From NCBI RefSeq assembly GCF_019049255.1, contig NZ_JAGMUJ010000159.1, positions 83,308-147,307 of the forward strand: a DNA stretch of 64,000 bases, read 5' to 3'. The translations under genes were made by a program, and so were the position numbers. This document shows positions 51,503-59,790 of the stretch, piece by piece (the first letter of the stretch is position 1; the number at the start of each line of letters is the position of its first letter). Source of the stretch: Streptomyces sp. AC558_RSS880 (GTDB lineage Bacteria > Actinomycetota > Actinomycetes > Streptomycetales > Streptomycetaceae). Below the pieces are notes generated by a model. That model searched no databases and was not told the DNA's origin. It worked only from the letters and a program-made list of their open reading frames with translations.

Positions 51503-53160
51503 GCCTCGCGCTCTCACGAGTTTGGAGCACCGAGGCTTGATCAAACAAGCAGAGAGCGCTCCTGAACTGCAACGATTGGACTCTTCTAGGGTCCTGTTGG
51601 CTGCACGGAAAAAGGTACTCCCGGTGGAGAAACGTATCGGGTCGTACCCGCGTGTCCGCATCGAGAGCGGCGGTCGGACAGTGGTCTCGCAGGCCGGGGG
51701 CGTGCTGCTGGTCGAGACCGTACGCAAGGCCGGCTTGGACACCGCGATATCAGCGGCGCTGATGCCGTGGCGGAAGCCGAGGGCCGTCCACGATCCGGGC
51801 AAGGTCCTCCTGGACGTGGCCATAGCGGTCGCCTTGGGCGGTGACTGCCTCGCGGATGCCGGCATGCTGCGGGCGGAGCCGGCTGTGTTCGGGCCGGTGG
51901 CCTCCGACCCGACAATCTCCCGCCTCATCGACACCCTCGCCGCCCCCGACGAGAAGGCTCTGGCGGCGGTCCGTGCTGCCCGGGCCGAAGCGCGCGCCCG
52001 CGTCTGGAAGTTGGCCGGCGAGCGGGCGCCGGATGCGGACGGGGCGGTGACCGTGGACCTCGACGGGGTGCTGGTGGTCGCGCACTCGGACAAGGAGGAC
52101 GCCGCACCCACCTGGAAGCGAACCTACGGCCACCACCCGCTGATGGGGTTCGTCGACCACGGGCCGGGCGGCACCGGTGAGCCGGTCGCGGCTCTGCTCA
52201 GACCGGGTAACGCGGGCTCGAACACGGCGGACGACCACGTCACCACCACCCAACTGGCCCTGGCTCAGCTGCCGAAGGAGTACCGGCGCGGGCGCCGGAC
52301 CCTGATCCGCACCGACTCCGCCGGCGGCACCCACACCTTCGTCGCCTGGCTCGCCCAGCGGGGACGGTGGCTGTCCTACTCCGTCGGCATGACCGTCACC
52401 GAGCAGATCCACAGCCACGTGCTGAAGGTTCCGGCATCCGCCTGGACGCCGGCGGTCGAGACCGGCGGCGGGATCCGCGACGGCGCCTGGGTCGCCGAAC
52501 TCACCGGCGACGTCCTGACCGGCTGGCCGAAGGGGATGCGGCTGATCGTCCGCAAGGAACGACCGCACCCCGGGGCCCAGTTGCGGATCACCGATGCGGA
52601 CGGCCTGCGGCTGACGTGCTTTGCCACCAACACCACCAATCTCCCGATCGCCGAGCTCGAACTGCGTCACCGGCTGCGGGCTCGCGCCGAGGACCGCATC
52701 CGAAACGCCCGCGCCACCGGCCTGCGCAACCTGCCCCTGCACAGCACCGCCCAAAACCGCATCTGGCTGGAGATCGTACAGATCGCCCTCGACCTGCTGG
52801 CCTGGATGCCGATGCTCGCTCTGACCGGCACCGCCCGGCTCTGGGAACCCCGCCGCCTGCGACTCCGCCTGTTCACCGCAGCCGGACAGCTCGTCACCAC
52901 CGGACGCAGGCGGATCCTCCACCTCGCCCGGCACTGGCCCTGGACCGGCGTGATCACCGACGCCCTCAACCAGCTCGCACTCCTGCCGAACCCCGACTGA
53001 CCAGCAACCTTCACACCCCTACGACAGCAGCCCGCCACCGGAGCAGTGGAACCCGGCGTCACCCCGAGACGAGACTCGGGCCCCCCGCCTGCCCACCCGC
53101 AATCCACGGCACGAAACGGCCCACCGACTCCGTCGGCGGACCGTCATGAAACTTCGAGGC
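51503..53160 (+). mobile_element. IS1380-family insertion sequence, apparently complete
   Basis: The left end GCCTCGCGCTCTCACGA (51503) and the complement of the right end GCCTCGAAGTTTCATGA (53144-53160) are imperfect inverted repeats (13 of 17). They enclose one transposase gene. I could not identify a target duplication. The right end directly abuts the terminal repeat of the next element at 53161. Confidence 0.85.
51624..53000 (+). CDS. IS1380-family transposase
   Basis: The open frame begins earlier, but the family start is MEKRIGSYPRVRIES at GTG 51624, giving 458 residues. Recognisable are VTVDLDGVLVVAHSDKEDAAP (first catalytic Asp), TYGHHPLMGFVDHG, TLIRTDSAGGTHTFVAWL (second Asp region) and the C-terminal LELRHRLRARAEDRIRNARATGLRNLPLHS, with the Glu/Arg helix of IS4/IS1380 DDE enzymes. 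No frameshift is seen, so it may be active. Confidence 0.93.
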   Translation: MEKRIGSYPRVRIESGGRTVVSQAGGVLLVETVRKAGLDTAISAALMPWRKPRAVHDPGKVLLDVAIAVALGGDCLADAGMLRAEPAVFGPVASDPTISRLIDTLAAPDEKALAAVRAARAEARARVWKLAGERAPDADGAVTVDLDGVLVVAHSDKEDAAPTWKRTYGHHPLMGFVDHGPGGTGEPVAALLRPGNAGSNTADDHVTTTQLALAQLPKEYRRGRRTLIRTDSAGGTHTFVAWLAQRGRWLSYSVGMTVTEQIHSHVLKVPASAWTPAVETGGGIRDGAWVAELTGDVLTGWPKGMRLIVRKERPHPGAQLRITDADGLRLTCFATNTTNLPIAELELRHRLRARAEDRIRNARATGLRNLPLHSTAQNRIWLEIVQIALDLLAWMPMLALTGTARLWEPRRLRLRLFTAAGQLVTTGRRRILHLARHWPWTGVITDALNQLALLPNPD

Positions 53161-53369
53161 TAGATGATCAATTCCAAGGGTGCCACTGAAGGCTGCATCT
53201 GGGTGGCTGAGGGTGAATCGGCGGCTCCTCGTGCTCCAGTAGTTTTGTGTGTTCCCGTCGGCTGATTCTCACTCCTCCTGAGTGATGACATGGAGGCGCC
53301 CGGCGGTTGACGCCCGTGGGGGCTGTGGTGAATGAGACTTGAACTCCTTTGCTTGAATTGGGAGTTCAA
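53001..53369. other. Abutting IS ends and transposon leader
   Basis: This covers the IS1380 right end (to 53160), the transposon left terminal repeat (53161-53177) and about 190 bases of leader for the membrane-protein gene. The leader includes the dyad GAACTCC / GGAGTTC at 53341-53367 just upstream of its start. No gene is seen. Confidence 0.6.
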
Positions 53370-54311
53370 GTGGATCGATGGGATTACGCTGGGCGGGGCG
53401 CGGCGTACGGGGCAGCGCTGGCGCTGACGCCCTACCTGCTGATCAAGGTGTCGTGGGTGGTCGGTTCGCTCTTGGGGCTGCTGCCGGTCGGGAACGGATT
53501 CGGCAAGGCGGAGTGGGTGGTGCTCAACAGCGCCACGATCGGTATGGCAGGGATCGGGATCGCGGTGGCGCTCGCGCTGGTGCGGCCGTGGGGGATGCGC
53601 ATACCGGCAGCGCCGTTGGCTTTCTGTGCTTGGGTTGGGACGGGGTTCCTCGTCCCGGTGCTGCCGTACGCCGTTCTCAGTTCGCTGCTGGGCTCGGGGG
53701 ATGGCAATCCGAAGAGCGGGAGTGACGCAGGCCCGTCGATGCCGGTCTGGGAGGCCGCGCTGGTTCAGATCGGGTTTGTAGGCATGGGGCTGGGCCTGGC
53801 CATCGCGCTGCCCACGTACTTGCGGCGGCGCTGGCCGGACGCGTTCGCGGGTCGGCTCGGGGACCGTGGGGAGGGCTCGCCAAGGGCGCTGCCATGGATG
53901 GCGGTGGTCGGCGCCGCGGTCGGTCTCATCTGGCTGTATTGGGCGGTGGGCGGCACCGCAGGGGTCGCCCACCGCGGCGAGCGGGACCTCGCTTGGCATG
54001 TGCTGTCCGGCGTCTTCGGGCTCTGGGCGTTCGTGGCGTCCGCCGCCACCTGGGCTGCCGTCCGAGGCCGACCCGCACGATTCCCCCGATGGTGCCCGAT
54101 GGTGTTCGGCTGGCTCGGCTCGGGCTCGTTGTTCGCCTGGAGCGGCTGGAAGCTTCCGTTCACCCTGTACCTGGCGGTCGCGCAGCCAGCCGATGCGGCC
54201 CTGCCGGAAAACCTCGCGCTCGCGGCGGTCCTGCACCTTGCAGCGGTGGGGACGGGCGCCGCGATGCTGCGAGCGCTCGTTCGTACGCGGCTGGTGTCAT
54301 CGAACTCGTAG
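53370..54311 (+). CDS. Multi-pass membrane protein, passenger of the transposon
   Basis: GTG 53370 has GGGAG at good spacing. A TTG at 53349 is the longer alternative. The 313-residue protein has about eight hydrophobic segments (for example AAYGAALALTPYLLIKVSW, MAGIGIAVALALV, WMAVVGAAVGLIWLYWAVGG, VLHLAAVGTGAAMLRALV). The soluble loop GLGDRGEG-like region near 170 is charged. I do not recognise a family, transporter motif or catalytic residue. Streptomyces genomes contain many such uncharacterised integral proteins. It ends 22 bases before the transposase start. Confidence 0.75.
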   Translation: MDRWDYAGRGAAYGAALALTPYLLIKVSWVVGSLLGLLPVGNGFGKAEWVVLNSATIGMAGIGIAVALALVRPWGMRIPAAPLAFCAWVGTGFLVPVLPYAVLSSLLGSGDGNPKSGSDAGPSMPVWEAALVQIGFVGMGLGLAIALPTYLRRRWPDAFAGRLGDRGEGSPRALPWMAVVGAAVGLIWLYWAVGGTAGVAHRGERDLAWHVLSGVFGLWAFVASAATWAAVRGRPARFPRWCPMVFGWLGSGSLFAWSGWKLPFTLYLAVAQPADAALPENLALAAVLHLAAVGTGAAMLRALVRTRLVSSNS

Positions 54312-54932
54312 CCGACCCGCCCAAGATCGTTGTGTGACGAACAACCTGGACACCCTCGCGACAGCACTGTATGCGGCGACCGGCGATCTACTGAAACAGC
54401 GCCCGGACCTGGCGCAGTGGCGGCCCGCCGTGGGTATCTCGCCGCAGCTCACCGACGCCGAGTTGGTCACCCTCGCGATGATGCAGGCGATGCTCGGGTT
54501 CACCTCCGAGGCCAGGTGGCTCCGGTATGCCCGGGCCCGCCTTCGCCACCTTTTCCCGTACCTGCCGCAGCACCCCGGCTACAACAAGCGGCTGCGCAAG
54601 GCCGCCGAACTGTTACGTCGCATCACTCGAATTCTGGCCACCAGCACCTCGGTGTGGAGCGACGACGTGTGGATCGTGGACTCCACACCCGTGGAATGCG
54701 GCCGCTCACGGGAGACCGTCAAACGCTCTGACCTGGCCGGATGGGCCGAGTACGGCTACTGCGCCAGCCACAGCCGTTTCTTCTGGGGTCTGCGCCTGCA
54801 CCTGATATGCACCCTCCAGGGGCTGCCCATCGCCTTCGCCTTGACGGGAGCCAAGGCCGACGAGCGCGAGACCCTGTTTGACCTGCTCGCGGCCGAACCA
54901 CACCTCCTCGCCGCCCGGCCCGCCCAGACAGT

Positions 54933-55821
54933 GAGCTCTTTCCAACCTGTTCGGCTGGAGGGGCAGTTGGGGTGACAGACAGGTGAAGCCCCTGGTAGAT
55001 GGGTTTTCGACCAAGAAATCCGTCTCCACCAGAGGCTTCGTGTGCTTGTCTACCCGTCGGGCGTCGACGTGTCCAGTTCTGCCCTGCGCTTCCTGTCCGC
55101 CAAACTCCGCCGGCGCCGCCAAGAGCTCGGTACCCGTTGGCGGCGCCTGAGTGCCGGCCGTCAGGCCCTGCTCACTCTTGCCCACCTCCGCAACGGCCAC
55201 CCGTATGCCCAGCTCGCGGCCGGGTTCGGCATCGGGACCACGACCGCGTACCGGTACATCACCGAGGCCGTCGAGGTCCTGGCCGCTCTCGCGCCGACTC
55301 TTGCGGAGGCAGTCCGGACGGCGTCGTCGAAGGCGTTCGTGCTGCTGGACGGGACCCTGCTGCCGATCGGCCGGATCGCCGCGGACCGGCCCTACTACTC
55401 GGGGAAGCACAAGAGGCACGGGATGAACGTGCAGGTCCTCGCCGATCCCTTCGGCCGGCTGCTGTGGGCCTCACCGGCCTTGCCCGGAGCTGTCCACGAC
55501 GTTCGCGCGGCTCGCGAACATGGCATCGTCGACGCCCTCGCCGAGGCCGGCATCGCATGCTGGGCCGACAAGGGCTACCGGGGTGCCGGCGGCACGGTCC
55601 GCACCCCGTGCTGGGGGCGGTGGGAGACCCTGTCCACCGGTCAGCAGGCGGTGAACCGGTCCCATGCGAAGATCCGCGCACTCGTCGAGCAGGCCATGGC
55701 CACCCTCAAGTCCTGGCGTCTCCTTCGCAAGATCCGATGCTCGACCACCCGGATCACCAGCCTCATCCAAGCCGTCCTCACCCTGCATTTGGCCAGCTCA
55801 GGCCGATGATGGAAAAGCCTC
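54933..55821 (+). mobile_element. IS5-family element inserted in the IS982-type transposase gene
   Basis: The ends GAGCTCTTTCCAAC (54933) and, inverted, GAGGCTTTTCCATC (55808-55821) match at 10 of 14 positions. The trinucleotide AGT flanks both sides (54930-54932 and 55822-55824) as a target duplication. Excision restores the host reading frame. Confidence 0.85.
55042..55809 (+). CDS. IS5-family transposase
   Basis: The 255-residue protein has a helix-turn-helix region (QLAAGFGIGTTTAYRYITEAVEVL) and a DDE core of FVLLDGTLLPIGRI (first Asp), SPALPGAVHDVRAAR (second Asp) and QAVNRSHAKIRALVEQAMATLKSW (Glu). It ends TRITSLIQAVLTLHL. It is complete, with no stop or shift, and may be functional. 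A related C-terminal fragment lies at 32808-32911. Confidence 0.92.
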   Translation: MLVYPSGVDVSSSALRFLSAKLRRRRQELGTRWRRLSAGRQALLTLAHLRNGHPYAQLAAGFGIGTTTAYRYITEAVEVLAALAPTLAEAVRTASSKAFVLLDGTLLPIGRIAADRPYYSGKHKRHGMNVQVLADPFGRLLWASPALPGAVHDVRAAREHGIVDALAEAGIACWADKGYRGAGGTVRTPCWGRWETLSTGQQAVNRSHAKIRALVEQAMATLKSWRLLRKIRCSTTRITSLIQAVLTLHLASSGR

Positions 55822-56161
55822 AGTGATCGGCGACAAGAACTACTTCGGCCGCACCTTTGAGCACGAACTCGCCCAGCAGGGTATCCAGTTGCTACGGTCG
55901 GCCCGCAAGGGCGAACAGCAGCGGTCCGGTGGATCGCTGTTCAAACCGCTGCGACAAGTCATCGAGTCGGTCAACGAAACGTTCAAGGGACACCTCAACC
56001 TCGAACAACACTGAGGACGCACACCCCGCGGTGTCATCACCCGCGTCCTGCAGCGCATCCTCACCCTGACCGCCGTGATCTGGCACAACGATGCCACCGG
56101 ACAGGACACCCTCCGCTCGCTGACAACGTACGACCACTGACCCTTTGGAATTGATCATCTA

Positions 56162-56503
56162 GTGGCGAACAGGCGTTCCACGTTGAGGTCCCGCGAATTC
56201 ATCGGCATCGCGCGAATGGTCTTGGCTGTCGATGCGCAAGCACGGGAACGCGTGGCTGACGAAGTGACCGACCGCGTGGGTGCGTATACCCCTGCTCAAG
56301 CGTCGACCCTGGCGGCATTGCTGGCAGCGGCGGCTGTCGACGAAGAGGAGGAAGACGCCCTGGAGGCCGAGTTGCATGCCCTCATCGAACTCATGTCCAC
56401 CGGCCATGTCGGCCTTGACGACGTTTCTCCTTTGCGTGAAATTTCTCTCGCCGAACTCACTCCTCAGCTCCGCGAATATGTCAGTGATCTCCTGGAAGGG
56501 TGA
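56162..56503 (+). CDS. Small acidic helical protein starting at the transposon border
   Basis: The GTG at 56162 is the first base after the right terminal repeat, with no usable upstream start before the transposase stop. The 113-residue protein is helical and Glu/Ala-rich (QASTLAALLAAAAVDEEEED, ELHALIELMSTGHVGLDDVS, AELTPQLREYVSDLLEG). I do not recognise it. Base composition is lower in GC than the neighbours. It may be another immunity-type gene of the RHS locus, and its own start and promoter may have been replaced by the insertion. Confidence 0.6.
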   Translation: MANRRSTLRSREFIGIARMVLAVDAQARERVADEVTDRVGAYTPAQASTLAALLAAAAVDEEEEDALEAELHALIELMSTGHVGLDDVSPLREISLAELTPQLREYVSDLLEG

Positions 56504-56998
56504 TGGTCGAATAAATGCAGCCAGGACCGATCGGCCCGGTGGTTGCCTGCTCTGACGCCGTGCCCCCGCCGTACGGATCGAATGAGGCAGTACTGACCCC
56601 GACCGTTCAGTGGAATCGGTGGAGCTGACACCCCGATAGCAGAAAGTTGCCGTTGACCTGCGGGACCGGGTGTCACGGTCACCACTCCCGCGTCGACGGC
56701 GCCGGGGCCACGCACGGCCTCCTGGCAGGAGAAGGTGACTTTTCAGGTCGTGCTGCTGTGCCCGCCCGAAGTCTGGGAGGAGATGCTCCGCGATCTGCGG
56801 ACGTGAGAGGCTCATCAGGACGGCGGCGGTCCTGAAGCCGAGGCCGGGAACCGACATCAGGGCCGGGGAACGAGAGGGCTCCAGCAGAGTGTTGACCAGG
56901 GCTTCCAGGGCCCCTTTCCGGGCGATGGCGTTCGGTGCCGATCCCGCATTCCACCGGATCCCGGAGCGCCGGTGGTCCCTGAGGCATCATCGGCAGCC
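56504..56998. other. Degenerate region with a possible IS110-type remnant
   Basis: This 495-base stretch has no intact gene. On the minus strand at about 56760-56960 a frame reads LLEPSRSPALMSVPGLGFRTAAVLM, reminiscent of the C-terminal VPGIGxRTA motif of IS110 transposases, before degenerating. Confidence 0.4.
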
Positions 56999-57757
56999 AT
57001 GAGACTGACGTTCGACGGCGACTGGAGTGTGACGGTGACGAGCAGTGCCCTTCACGTCCTGCCGCGCTTCGACTTCCTGGATCAGCGGGTGCGTGTCGCG
57101 GAGTACGCCGACGTGGAGGAATGGCAGCAGTTCCTCGTGGACACCTTCGGCAGCGAGGAGTGGCTGTGGGACGACCCGGATGAGCTCCGGTTCGATCCGG
57201 CCGGCCGGGAACTGGTCGGTGCCGCGTTCCGACTGCCCCATGAGGCAGCCGACCCCGAGGACTGCGCACGCGTTCCCGCCACACCCCCCGTCCGCCCCGG
57301 CGGTCTGCGCGCCGACGAGGTCCGGGATTTCCGCCTGCCGATGACCACCGGGCTCTGCCGCGCCCCCGAAGACGCCGTACTGACCTGTCTGCGCGACCTC
57401 GACGTCCTCGACGAGTCGCTGGACGCCCGTATCGGCATTGCCCCCGATGTGGCGCTCCTGGTCCGGGGCGGCACCGTCGTCGGCTGGAGCCTGACCGACC
57501 CGGTCCGGTACGTCACCACCGGCTTCGCCGCTCCCGACCCGGCTCCACCGGCCCCGGCCACCCGGCTCCTGTTCACGGCCTGCATGGACCTCGCCACCAC
57601 GCCGTGGCTGGACGCGGTGAGGCGCCGTGACCCGGCCGCGGTGGCCGGCCTGCGGGAACTGGACCACAGGCTGCGCGACCAACGCGAGGACCGGCACCGC
57701 GTCGACGCCCTGCTCTCGCTCATCGGCAACCTGGTGGAGGACTACGCGAATCCATGA
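56999..57757 (+). CDS. Putative immunity protein, copy 2 of 3
   Basis: ATG 56999 begins MRLTFDGDWSVTVT, giving 252 residues. It shares with copy 1 the motifs FGSEEWLWDDPDELRFDP, VRPGGLRADEVRDF, LRDLDVLDE, GIAPDVALLV, GTVVGWSLTDPVRY and the C-terminal REDRHRVDALLSLIGNLVEDY. The ribosome site is weak. No toxin gene precedes it. The preceding 500 bases are degenerate. It is best read as an orphan paralogue left behind when a toxin tip was lost or the array was broken by the transposon. Confidence 0.8.
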   Translation: MRLTFDGDWSVTVTSSALHVLPRFDFLDQRVRVAEYADVEEWQQFLVDTFGSEEWLWDDPDELRFDPAGRELVGAAFRLPHEAADPEDCARVPATPPVRPGGLRADEVRDFRLPMTTGLCRAPEDAVLTCLRDLDVLDESLDARIGIAPDVALLVRGGTVVGWSLTDPVRYVTTGFAAPDPAPPAPATRLLFTACMDLATTPWLDAVRRRDPAAVAGLRELDHRLRDQREDRHRVDALLSLIGNLVEDYANP

Positions 57758-57926
57758 CGTCCATTGATCAGAAAACCATGAGGTTCCCGTCCAGGGCGTG
57801 GCGAAGCAGCCGCGGACAACCCCCACAGCTTCGGGTACTCGCTCCCGGGCTCGGCCAGCCGCGCCCGGTACGGCTTCGCGATGAGGTCGCCCCGGCGTGC
57901 CGTCGATCCACGAGGTGTCGGGCAGC

Positions 57927-58679
57927 ATGAAACTGACGTTCGACGGCGGCTGGCGCGCGACGGTGACGGACGACCCGCTGCACGTCACACCCCGCTTCAG
58001 AGGTGGCTCCGTGGACGTCGCGCAGTATGCGGACGTGAAGGAGCGTGAGCGGTTCCTCGCGCGTACCTTCGGCAGCCAGGACTGGCTGTGGGACGCGCCC
58101 GACGTCCTCCGGTTCGACCCGGGCGACCGGAAACTGGCGGCGGCCGAGTTCCGGATGCCGTACGTGTCCGCGTCCGCCGAGACCCTCACCCGCGTGCCCG
58201 CCATGCCCGAGGTGCGTCCGGGTGGGCTCCGTGCGGACGAGGTCCGGGACTTCCGGCACGAGATGTGCGCGGTGCTGTGCCGGGCCCCCGGGGATTCCGT
58301 GCTGGCCTGTCTGCGCGACCTGGACATCCTCGACGAGCCGTTGGACGCCCGTATCGGCATCGCCCCCGACGTGGCGCTCCTGGTCCAGGGCGGCACCGTC
58401 GTCGGCTGGAGCCTGAGCGACCCGGCCCGGTACCTGACCACGGCATTCGCCGCCCCCGACCCCGCTCCGCCGTCCGCCGCCACCCGCCGGCTGCTCACCG
58501 AGTGCCTGGACCTGATCACCACGCCGGTGGTCGACGACCTGGTGGACGGCGAACCGGCCGCCCTGATCCGCCTCCGGGCCGCAGACGAGGCCCTGCGCGC
58601 CCAGCGCGAGGACCGGCACCGGGCGGACGCCCTGCTCGAACTGATCGCCACCATGATGGAGGACTACGGAAACCCGTGA
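57927..58679 (+). CDS. Putative immunity protein, copy 3 of 3
   Basis: ATG 57927 begins MKLTFDGGWRATVTDDPLH, giving 250 residues. It is closer in places to copy 1 (VTDDPLHVTPRF, LTECLDLITTPVVDD, AADEALRAQREDRHRADALL) and in others to copy 2 (VRPGGLRADEVRDF, LDARIGIAPDVALLVQGG). The similarity to copy 1 continues past the stop codon. A 169-base gap separates it from copy 2. The family role is inferred from copy 1's position next to the RHS toxin. Confidence 0.8.
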   Translation: MKLTFDGGWRATVTDDPLHVTPRFRGGSVDVAQYADVKERERFLARTFGSQDWLWDAPDVLRFDPGDRKLAAAEFRMPYVSASAETLTRVPAMPEVRPGGLRADEVRDFRHEMCAVLCRAPGDSVLACLRDLDILDEPLDARIGIAPDVALLVQGGTVVGWSLSDPARYLTTAFAAPDPAPPSAATRRLLTECLDLITTPVVDDLVDGEPAALIRLRAADEALRAQREDRHRADALLELIATMMEDYGNP

Positions 58680-58956
58680 CGCCGGAGTCGTGGCGATCCT
58701 GCCGACTGACATCCGGATGCCCGGCCGGGGGTGTCGGTTCAGAGGGCAGTTTCTCGGAAGAGGGCTGGTCGTGGGCCGTACGAGGTGAGTTCGGTGGTCC
58801 GGACCACCCGTAGTTGTCCACAGCCCTGGCCGAGGCGGCCGGGCAGCGCGTACGGTTTCGGGGCATGAAGATCCACACCCGTGGCGCCGCACGCTGTCGA
58901 GCACTGTTGTCGAGAGCCCGACCGCGCGTCTCCGACCTGCGAATGGACAACGTCTC

Positions 58957-59790
58957 GTGAAAATCCTCATCAGCGCCGACATGGAGGGCGCCACCGGTGT
59001 CACCTGGCCGGCCGACGTGCTGCCGGGGACTCCCCAGTGGGAGCGGTGCCGGTCCATGTTCACCTCGGACGTCAACGCCGCCGTGCAGGGTTTCTTCGAC
59101 GGCGGCGCCGACGAGGTGCTGATCAACGAGGCCCACTGGACCATGCGCAACCTGCTCCTCGAGCAGCTGGACGAGCGGGCCGAGATGCTCACCGGGCGGC
59201 ACAAGTCCCTGTCCATGGTCGAGGGTGTGCAGCACGGGGACGTGGACGGCATCGCGTTCATCGGCTACCACGCCGGTGCCGGCATGGAGGGCGTCCTCGC
59301 GCACACCTTCCTCGCCAACTCCATCACCGGGGTCTGGGTCAACGACGTACGGGCCAGCGAGGGACTGCTCAACGCGCACGTGGTCGCCGAGTACGGGGTG
59401 CCGGTGATCCTGGTGACCGGTGACGACGTCGCCTGCGAGGACGCGCTCGGCTACGCGCCCGAGGCGCTGAAGGTCGCCGTCAAGGACCACGTGTCCCGGT
59501 ACGCGGCCGTGTGCCGCACCCCGGCCCGGACGGCCGCCGACATCCGTGCGGCCGCCAAGCAGGCGGCCACGCTGGCGGTGCGCCGGGAGCCGGTCGACGG
59601 CGGGCCGTTCACCGTCGCGGTGGAGTTCGACGCCGAGCACCTGGCGATGGCCGCCACCGTAGTGCCGGGCGTGACCCGCACCGGCGAGCGCAAGGTGGCG
59701 TACACCAGCGGGACCATGTACGACGGGATCCGCACCTTCAAGGCGGTCACCACGATCGCCTCGGCCGCGGTGGAGGAGCAGTATGGCTGA
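58957..59790 (+). CDS. M55-family D-aminopeptidase (DppA type)
   Basis: The 277-residue protein has the DppA opening KILISADMEGATGVTWPADV (Asp and Glu zinc ligands), EVLINEAHWTMRNLL, VDGIAFIGYHAGAGMEGVLAHTF (His ligand) and GLLNAHVVAEYGVPVILVTGDD (Glu). The family removes N-terminal D-Ala or D-Gly from short peptides in the cytoplasm, forming a decameric ring. It is the first of four peptidase genes. Its end overlaps the next start by eight bases. Confidence 0.92.
   Translation: MKILISADMEGATGVTWPADVLPGTPQWERCRSMFTSDVNAAVQGFFDGGADEVLINEAHWTMRNLLLEQLDERAEMLTGRHKSLSMVEGVQHGDVDGIAFIGYHAGAGMEGVLAHTFLANSITGVWVNDVRASEGLLNAHVVAEYGVPVILVTGDDVACEDALGYAPEALKVAVKDHVSRYAAVCRTPARTAADIRAAAKQAATLAVRREPVDGGPFTVAVEFDAEHLAMAATVVPGVTRTGERKVAYTSGTMYDGIRTFKAVTTIASAAVEEQYG

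Larger units (their letters stand above)
54334..56140 (+). pseudogene. IS982-family transposase split by an IS5-type insertion and one stop codon
   Basis: From GTG 54334 the reading runs TNNLDTLATALYAATGDLL, VDSTPVECGRSRETVKRSDL and FALTGAKADERETLFDLL to RPAQT. The insertion 54933-55821 follows. Removing it with one copy of the AGT duplication rejoins the frame exactly as AQTVIGDKNYFGRTFEHEL. A TGA then interrupts after NLEQH, where the family has Gly-Gly, and the frame continues GRTPRGVITRVLQRILTL to the end YDH-stop. The catalytic Asp residues are intact, but the gene is inactivated twice. Confidence 0.88.
53161..56161 (+). mobile_element. Passenger-bearing transposon bounded by 17-base inverted repeats, IS982-type transposase
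   Basis: TAGATGATCAATTCCAA at 53161-53177 is repeated exactly in inverted orientation at 56145-56161. Between them lie a membrane-protein gene (53370-54311), an IS982-type transposase gene (54334-56140) and, nested inside the latter, a complete IS5-type element (54933-55821). The transposase stop lies six bases before the right repeat, as in ordinary IS982 elements. The left repeat is more than 1.1 kb upstream of the transposase start, which is unusual. Confidence 0.8.

Noticed and set aside
53160..54236. 358-codon minus-strand frame opposite the membrane-protein gene
   Set aside because: Arg/Pro/His-rich shadow. The plus-strand frame has regular hydrophobic segments and a good ribosome site.
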